Assembly: GCA_964447445.1 (NCBI GenBank)
Contig: CAYUSW010000078.1
Location: 1 to 12,069, forward strand
DNA from: CAIOGO01 sp964447445
GTDB taxonomy: Bacteria; Bipolaricaulota; Bipolaricaulia; UBA7950; UBA9294
DNA: 12,069 nucleotides
Reading direction: 5' to 3'
This document shows, piece by piece, positions 6,249 through 12,069 of this stretch. A program made the position numbers and the translations under genes. The stretch's first letter is position 1; each line of letters starts with the position of its first letter. The notes under the pieces were generated by a model that was given only the letters and a program-made list of their open reading frames with translations, made no database searches and was not told the origin of the DNA.

Positions 6249-6859
6249 CGCCTCTCGTACTGCAGCACGACAGCCCCGACGTCCCCGCCGCCGTGGAGGC
6301 AGCTCTGGAAACGAGCCAGACGATCATCTTCCCGACCGACACGGTCTACGGCATCGGCGGGAACCCATGGGACGACGTGGTTCTGGCGGCGGTTCGCGCT
6401 CTGAAGACGCGCCCGGCGGACCAACCGTTTACCCTCCACCTGCCAAACGTCTCCGACGTCGAGCGCTACGCCGTCGTTGCTGCGCACCTGCTCCCCACCG
6501 TGCGCGCGTTGCTGCCCGGGCCGTACACACTCCTCCTGCCCGCGAGACGGGAGGCCCCGGCCTCCTCTGTCGTGAACAAGGTGGTGGGCGTCAGAGTTCC
6601 CCGTCACGCATTCTTCGCGTCGGTCATGGCCGCCCTCGACCGCCCGCTCTTCGGCACCAGCGTCAACGTGCACGGCGAGCCCCCGCTCGTTGACCCGAAT
6701 GAGATCATCGACCGCTTCGGCTCCATCGACCTCGTGATCCTCGGACCCGTCGGCGCGCAATCCTCGGACATCATCGATCTGACGGGCGCTGCGCCGCGGG
6801 CCGTGCGGGGCACGCTTCCCGCCTGGCTGCGACCTCCCGCGGCAGCCCCGCAGCCCTAG
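6245..6859 (+). CDS. tsaC: Threonylcarbamoyl-AMP synthase (TsaC/YrdC/Sua5 family)
   Basis: The enzyme makes threonylcarbamoyl-AMP from threonine, bicarbonate and ATP for the t6A modification of ANN-decoding tRNAs. The protein has 204 residues and is single-domain, without the Sua5 C-terminal extension. Motifs seen are FPTDTVYGIGG (29-39), the KxR pair in LKTRPADQPF (K54, R56), GVRVPRH (115-121), and the SxN signature in FGTSVNVHGEPP (S139, N141). It starts inside the ychF stop codon (ATGA). It ends tail-to-tail with the EamA gene, the two stops sharing CTAG. No terminator hairpin with a T-tract is visible at this convergent junction. Confidence 0.93.
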   Translation: MTPLVLQHDSPDVPAAVEAALETSQTIIFPTDTVYGIGGNPWDDVVLAAVRALKTRPADQPFTLHLPNVSDVERYAVVAAHLLPTVRALLPGPYTLLLPARREAPASSVVNKVVGVRVPRHAFFASVMAALDRPLFGTSVNVHGEPPLVDPNEIIDRFGSIDLVILGPVGAQSSDIIDLTGAAPRAVRGTLPAWLRPPAAAPQP

Positions 6860-7749
6860 GCAAGCCAGAGGACGGCCACGCCTCCCACAGCAAGCACCGT
6901 CCCTATCGCTGACCGCCAGGTGATCCGCTCCCGAAACACGACCCAGGACAGCGGCAGCAGGAACACCGGCGTGAGCGCCATCAGGGTCGACGCCACGCCG
7001 ACGCGCGCATTCGCGAGCGCAACGAGGGACAGCGTGACGCCGAGCACGGGCCCCACGATGGCCCCCGCGACCGTGGCAAGCGCGGCCGGCCGATCCCGCA
7101 TCGCGGTGACCGTCGTGCGCCAGCGAGCGAGGGGCAGGCCGAAGAGCCACGCGGCAGCCGTCGCCGCAACGATCTGGACGAGGTTCGCCGGCAGGGCGGG
7201 AACCCCTCCGCTCATTCCCCTCACGGACAGGATGTAGCGGGCGGACTGACACGCGACGGTTGCCAGAGCGAAGAGGATGCCGAGCCGTACGTTCCGCCTG
7301 TTTTCTCTGTCTCCCGACGCCCGCGCCGAGACCGCCAGGACCACCGCCGACACCGTCGTCGCGACGCCGACGAGCTGCCATGCCGACAGGGTCTCGCCGA
7401 GAGTCGCCCAGGCGAGAAACGCGCTCGACACCGGGATGAGCGCCGCGACGACCGACGTTCGTAGAGGCCCGAGGTAGTACAAGGCGCGGTAGAGAAAAGC
7501 GTCCGCGATCGCAAAGCCCACCACGCCCGAGAGGCAAAGCCAGACCCAGCCCGCGCCTTCCACGCCATGGGGAATGATGCGGCCGTAGATGGCCACGTGG
7601 CCGACAGCGAGGATCGCGGAGGCGAAGACCAGCCGTAGGCGATTCACGTTGTCCGCACCGATCCGACGAACCGCTACGGTGAACGCGAGGTAGCTTCCGG
7701 ACCAGAGCGCTGCCGTCCCGAGGGCCGCCCACTCACCGAGGTGCCCCAT
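6856..7749 (-). CDS. EamA/DMT-family transporter
   Basis: This 297-residue, strongly hydrophobic inner-membrane protein has about ten predicted transmembrane segments in two homologous halves, the classic EamA (RhaT/YdcZ-like) arrangement. The first half has LWSGSYLAFTVAVRRIG and VVGFAIADAFLYRALYYLGPLRTSVVAALIPVSSAFLAW; the second has NARVGVASTLMALTPVFLLPLSWVVFRERI. These alanine/proline-rich helices end at family-typical points (LGE, FRERI). The substrate cannot be read from sequence. The gene lies 9 nt after tnaA with an AGGGGG ribosome site, so export of tryptophan, indole or another aromatic compound is a reasonable inference. Confidence 0.9.
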   Translation of the reverse strand: MGHLGEWAALGTAALWSGSYLAFTVAVRRIGADNVNRLRLVFASAILAVGHVAIYGRIIPHGVEGAGWVWLCLSGVVGFAIADAFLYRALYYLGPLRTSVVAALIPVSSAFLAWATLGETLSAWQLVGVATTVSAVVLAVSARASGDRENRRNVRLGILFALATVACQSARYILSVRGMSGGVPALPANLVQIVAATAAAWLFGLPLARWRTTVTAMRDRPAALATVAGAIVGPVLGVTLSLVALANARVGVASTLMALTPVFLLPLSWVVFRERITWRSAIGTVLAVGGVAVLWLA

Positions 7750-7758
7750 GGAGTCCCC

Positions 7759-9293
<1,535 letters not shown>

Positions 9294-9324
9294 TCCTATC
9301 ACCTCACACTGGAGTTGTGCGAGC

Positions 9325-9353
9325 ATGGTAGAGCGTGGTCGCGGAGTCTGCAA
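9325..9353 (-). promoter_or_regulatory. Candidate promoter of tnaA-eamA
   Basis: On the minus strand, TTGCAG (9353-9348) and TACCAT (9330-9325) are 17 bp apart. Transcription from about 9318 would give a leader of about 170 nt that includes the small ORF at 9293-9189. The match to consensus is moderate. Confidence 0.35.
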
Positions 9354-9364
9354 CGGCCCGTAGG

Positions 9365-9393
9365 TTGACGCTGTGCCCTGCGGCGCCTACAGT
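9365..9393 (+). promoter_or_regulatory. Sigma70-type promoter of the HEAT-repeat gene
   Basis: The -35 box TTGACG (9365-9370) and the -10 box TACAGT (9388-9393) are separated by 17 bp, each one or two bases from consensus. Transcription would start near 9400, just before the AAGGAGG ribosome site at 9407-9413. Confidence 0.65.
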
Positions 9394-9416
9394 TGCCGCA
9401 CGTCCGAAGGAGGATC

Positions 9417-10253
9417 ATGCGCAAGGACCCTGCTCCCGCAAAGGCGCGCGCTCGCGCGAAGACTCATCGAGAGACCGGCGAGGCGCACCCCACCCGTCGG
9501 CGCGCCGCGGCCCGATCGGGACAGAGACCCGACGATGGGCGATCCGCCATCGAGCGCATGCAGGAGCTGTCTCGGAGCTCGCAGATCGAGGCGCGCCTCT
9601 CGGCATGCAAGCTCGCCGTGACGTCATACGACGAAGCCCCCGAGGACACGATGGCTGCGCTGTTCGACCTGGCGGCTGACGGCGACCGCGCTGTGACCTC
9701 GGCAGCCGTCTCGGCAAGCGCACGCATTGCGGTCCCCCACTTCGGCCGCATCGAGGAGATTCTTTGCCGCTGGCGCGACGGATCCTCGTCGGGAGCGCGC
9801 CGAGCGGTCGCCGCGGCCGCGGCGCGCGCCGCGGACCCCCGGAAGCTCGAGCGGGCGCCGCGTCTCGTACGTCTGGTCGAACCTCTCCTCGCAGATCCCG
9901 ACCCCGCAGTCCGCCGCCAACTCGCACCGTCCGCGCTAGGCGCCCTGCTTGGCGCATATCCCGACGCCACGTTCGAGGCCCTCATCGGCTGGTCGACGTC
10001 CAGCGACCCGCACGTTCTTCGCAACGTCGCCATGGCGTTCGCTTCGGCGTCTGCCGCGCCCCTGGCCAAGCGAGCGCTTATCGTCCTGCGGAAGCTCGCG
10101 CTCGACGAGCGGCACATCGTCTGGCGCGCGGCGGCCGCCGCAATGTGGCAGCTCGGACGCCGGCGGCCCGACGTTGTTCGCCCCGAACTGGAACGGTGGC
10201 TGTCCGACGAGACACGCGAGAAGGTCGCTCGCCAGGCGCTCAAGTACCTCTAG
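9417..10253 (+). CDS. HEAT-repeat protein with basic N-terminal tail
   Basis: This is a 278-residue protein of unknown function. The ATG at 9417 is chosen because AAGGAGG ends 3 nt before it. The first 45 or so residues are rich in Lys, Arg and Ala (KARARAKTHRE, RRRAAARSG) and probably disordered. The rest is a run of Ala- and Arg-rich helix pairs of about 35-40 residues, e.g. IEARLSACKLAVTSY, DPAVRRQLAPSALGALLG, DPHVLRNVAMAFASAS and HIVWRAAAAAMWQLGRR, the pattern of HEAT/ARM or AlkD-like superhelices. The basic tail suggests nucleic-acid binding, but this is inference. No AlkD active-site assignment could be made. It has its own good promoter, is divergent from tnaA, and is probably monocistronic. 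Confidence 0.75.
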   Translation: MRKDPAPAKARARAKTHRETGEAHPTRRRAAARSGQRPDDGRSAIERMQELSRSSQIEARLSACKLAVTSYDEAPEDTMAALFDLAADGDRAVTSAAVSASARIAVPHFGRIEEILCRWRDGSSSGARRAVAAAAARAADPRKLERAPRLVRLVEPLLADPDPAVRRQLAPSALGALLGAYPDATFEALIGWSTSSDPHVLRNVAMAFASASAAPLAKRALIVLRKLALDERHIVWRAAAAAMWQLGRRRPDVVRPELERWLSDETREKVARQALKYL

Positions 10254-10296
10254 CTCACCTTCCGCACCCCGTCGTACAATAGACGCCGTCGAACCA

Positions 10297-10316
10297 AGAG
10301 CCGTTGAGTCGGCTCT
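10297..10316 (+). repeat. Small inverted repeat between the HEAT and Eis-like genes
   Basis: AGAGCCG (10297-10303) and CGGCTCT (10310-10316) form a perfect 7-bp stem around a 6-base loop. No T-tract follows, so it is not a convincing terminator. A TACAAT -10-like hexamer lies upstream at 10275-10280 but lacks a clear -35 box. The 143-bp gap shows nothing else. Confidence 0.3.
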
Positions 10317-10385
10317 CACGCTGATCAAGATCGAGACCGCGCTCCGATAGCCGGCGCTCAGCCGACGGTGAGGCGGCTATGCAGC

Positions 10386-10391
10386 AGGAGG
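10386..10391 (+). promoter_or_regulatory. Ribosome-binding site favouring the GTG start of the Eis-like gene
   Basis: A full-consensus AGGAGG lies 5 nt before GTG at 10397. It would fall inside the coding sequence if the upstream ATG at 10379 were used; that ATG has a weaker GTGAGG site. Confidence 0.55.
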
Positions 10392-10396
10392 CCACA

Positions 10397-11635
10397 GTGG
10401 ACGGCGGGATGACGACTCGAGCCTATCGACCCGAGGATGCAGCGGAGTGCCGCCGCGTCTGGCGCGAGGCAGGGTGGGTCGACGGAGCGAAGAACGAACT
10501 GGCGTTCGCCGAATTCGTCGAGAGCGCCCGTTCGCTCGTCGGCCTTCTCGGCGACGTCGCAGAGTGCCTCGTCAACATCCACGCCGGCTCGCTCCGTCAC
10601 CTCAACGACGACATCCCTCTCGCCTGCATCACCGGAGTGACGACCAGTCGCGTGGCGCGCCGTCAAGGCCTCGCCGCGCGCACCACGGCCCAGGCTCTCG
10701 CCGAGGAGGCGTTGGCCGGCACGCCCGTCGCCGTGATTGGAGTGTTCGAGCAGGGCTTCTACAACCGACTCGGGTTCGGCAACGGGGCCTACCAGCTTTG
10801 GTGCACGTTCGACCCTGCTCAGCTCTCCGTTGCACCGACGAAACGCCCCCCGGTTCGCATCACCGCGGACGATTGGCAGGCCGTCCATGACAGCCGCGTC
10901 CGCCGCCGGCCCTGGCACGGGGCGGCGAGCCTCTCTTCTTCCCGCCTCACGCGCGCCGAGATGCTCTGGGACGCCGACGCGTTCGGCCTCGGGTATCGCG
11001 ACGCGGAGGGACGACTCGCCCATCACCTGTGGTGTTCGCCCGAGAAGCCGCGCCGCGGCCCGTACACGGTCGAGTGGATGTCGTTCCGCACTCGCGAGGA
11101 GTTCCTCGAACTCCTCGGCCTCCTTCGGGACCAGTCCGATCAGGTTCACTCCGTCGGGATGACCGAACCGCCCGGCCTCCAGCTTCAAGATCTCCTGCAG
11201 CAGCCCTTCAAGGGGCGGAGGGTGACGGAGAACTCCCCCCACGTGCAGCGCATGACGGCGAACGCCTACTGGCAGGTGCGGTTCCTCGATCTCTCGGAGG
11301 CACTCGCGCAGACGCATCTCGAGCCGGGCGGCGTCCGCTTCAACCTCGTGCTCGCCGACCCCATTGCCGAGTACCTACCGTCCGACGCCACGTGGCGCGG
11401 CCTCGCCGGGAACTACGTCGTCGCGCTCGGTCCCGAGTGCAGCGCACGACCCGGCGTCGACTCGCATCTCCCGACCCTTCGCGCGTCCGTGGGCGCGTTC
11501 ACGCGCCTGTGGCTCGGCGTGCGCTCCGCCACGAGCCTCTCGTGGACCGACGATCTCTCCGGGCCGCCGGACCTCCTGAGCGAGCTCGACCGCGTCCTCT
11601 GCCTCCCCGGCCCTTCGTCCGACTGGGAGTACTAG
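10397..11635 (+). CDS. Eis-like GNAT acetyltransferase with C-terminal SCP2-like domain
   Basis: The protein has 412 residues from the GTG at 10397 (ATG at 10379 is the alternative). The length and domain order match Eis-type enhanced intracellular survival acetyltransferases: an N-terminal GNAT fold, a second degenerate GNAT-like domain and a C-terminal sterol-carrier-like domain. The acetyl-CoA-binding motif region is visible as GVTTSRVARRQGLAARTTAQALAEEAL (about 77-103) with R/Q-x-x-G-x-A/G, followed by GVFEQGFYNRLGFGNG, the family Y-x-R-x-G-F/Y turn. The C-terminus ends with LPSDATWRGLAGNYVV and a final WEY. Family members acetylate amines on aminoglycosides, peptides or proteins; the substrate here is unknown. 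The stop overlaps that of the convergent M24 peptidase (CTAG). Confidence 0.85.
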   Translation: MDGGMTTRAYRPEDAAECRRVWREAGWVDGAKNELAFAEFVESARSLVGLLGDVAECLVNIHAGSLRHLNDDIPLACITGVTTSRVARRQGLAARTTAQALAEEALAGTPVAVIGVFEQGFYNRLGFGNGAYQLWCTFDPAQLSVAPTKRPPVRITADDWQAVHDSRVRRRPWHGAASLSSSRLTRAEMLWDADAFGLGYRDAEGRLAHHLWCSPEKPRRGPYTVEWMSFRTREEFLELLGLLRDQSDQVHSVGMTEPPGLQLQDLLQQPFKGRRVTENSPHVQRMTANAYWQVRFLDLSEALAQTHLEPGGVRFNLVLADPIAEYLPSDATWRGLAGNYVVALGPECSARPGVDSHLPTLRASVGAFTRLWLGVRSATSLSWTDDLSGPPDLLSELDRVLCLPGPSSDWEY

Positions 11636-12069
11636 TCCACGCTCACGCAGAGGAGCTCCGTCTGGGGCTTCGACAGGAACGTGCAGCCCGACGCCGTGAC
11701 GAGAACGTCTTCCTCGAGGCTCACGCTCCCGTATCCCGCGGTCGGAACGTAAAGCTCCAGGGTGAAGACATTGCCTTCCTCCACGAGCCCTTCGACCGAC
11801 TTGCCGTATCGTTCCCACGGCGGACCCAGGAGCACGCCGCCGTCGTGCGCGCTCTGCCCGATTTGATGCCCAAGTCCGTGCATGTACTCGGGGTATCCTC
11901 GATCAACCACGTACTGCCGGGCCACGGCATCCACGTCGCGCCCGCGGATGCCGGGACGCAGCGCGTGGCTCGCCTCGCGAATCGCACCGGCCACCGCGTC
12001 GAAAGCGCGCGCCACTTCAGACGGCACCGCGTCGCGCCGCCCCAAAAAGACCATGCGTTGAAGGTCGGA
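11632..12069 (-). CDS. Partial M24 metallopeptidase, aminopeptidase P-like (5' end outside window)
   Basis: The frame is open through the right edge: SDLQR precedes the ATG at 12054, and it continues the M24 catalytic domain, so the N-terminal creatinase-like domain and the first metal Asp lie outside. M24 'pita-bread' enzymes remove N-terminal residues next to proline (Xaa-Pro) or cleave Xaa-Pro dipeptides with two metal ions. Visible ligands are the Asp of SDLQRM (second metal Asp), His of HGLGHQIGQSAHDGG, Glu of NVFTLELYVP and Glu of SLEEDVLVT. RPGIRGRDVDAVARQYV and RGYPEYMHGLGH match the family pattern. Creatinase-like, non-peptidase members cannot be excluded. The TAG at 11632-11634 overlaps the stop of the Eis-like gene. 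Confidence 0.88.
   Translation of the reverse strand, partial: SDLQRMVFLGRRDAVPSEVARAFDAVAGAIREASHALRPGIRGRDVDAVARQYVVDRGYPEYMHGLGHQIGQSAHDGGVLLGPPWERYGKSVEGLVEEGNVFTLELYVPTAGYGSVSLEEDVLVTASGCTFLSKPQTELLCVSVD

Noticed and set aside
6230..7732. A 500-codon open frame on the minus strand across tsaC and eamA
   Set aside because: It runs antisense to tsaC and out of frame over eamA, both of which have clear family motifs. Long shadow frames are common in G+C-rich DNA, and its protein is low-complexity and Arg/Gly-rich.
10297..10316. Hairpin after the HEAT gene as a terminator
   Set aside because: The stem is only 7 bp and no T-tract follows.
10358..11317. A 319-codon minus-strand open frame opposite the Eis-like gene
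   Set aside because: The plus-strand frame carries GNAT motifs and a proper ribosome site; the minus frame has neither.

Overview
This is a compact, gene-dense, G+C-rich bacterial window. It holds ten complete genes, plus two that run off the window edges. No rRNA, tRNA, CRISPR array, transposase or phage gene was seen. Strong purine-rich Shine-Dalgarno sites, GTG starts, overlapping stop/start pairs and good sigma70-type promoters point to a bacterium. The lineage cannot be fixed from the sequence. DUF501 is best known from Actinobacteria and also occurs in other groups such as Thermotogota, so it is only a hint.

Layout. (1) 1-1972, plus strand: the 3' part of a large, probably secreted protein with a vWA domain, RTX-type glycine/aspartate repeats, a Cys/Pro-rich linker and four cysteine-bearing Ig/PKD/cadherin-like repeats. 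It ends at a strong hairpin terminator. (2) 5062 down to 1991, minus strand: a tight five-gene operon for lipoylation, consisting of a free-standing 81-aa lipoyl domain, lipB, lipA, an LplA-like ligase and a DUF501 gene. (3) 5160-6859, plus strand: ychF and tsaC, coupled by ATGA overlap. The promoter lies inside a perfect 15-bp-arm palindrome in the divergent intergenic gap. (4) 9144 down to 6856, minus strand: tryptophanase followed by an EamA-family exporter, with a possible translated leader ORF upstream. (5) 9417-10253, plus strand: a HEAT-repeat protein with a basic N-terminus and a clear promoter. (6) 10397-11635, plus strand: an Eis-like GNAT acetyltransferase. (7) From the right edge to 11632, minus strand: the C-terminal half of an M24 (aminopeptidase P-like) metallopeptidase.

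How the genes work together. The lipoyl operon holds an acceptor domain, the octanoyl transferase that charges it, the radical-SAM enzyme that inserts sulfur and a salvage or transfer enzyme. It looks like a self-contained lipoyl-carrier module with no 2-oxoacid dehydrogenase or glycine-cleavage gene beside it. The tnaA-eamA pair resembles the enterobacterial tna operon in logic (degradation enzyme plus transporter), but the transporter family is different. ychF and tsaC both act in translation. The most unusual items are the stand-alone lipoyl domain with its private enzymes, the tnaA leader ORF, the palindrome around the ychF promoter, a nine-G run in tnaA, and a terminator embedded in the end of the opposing DUF501 gene.
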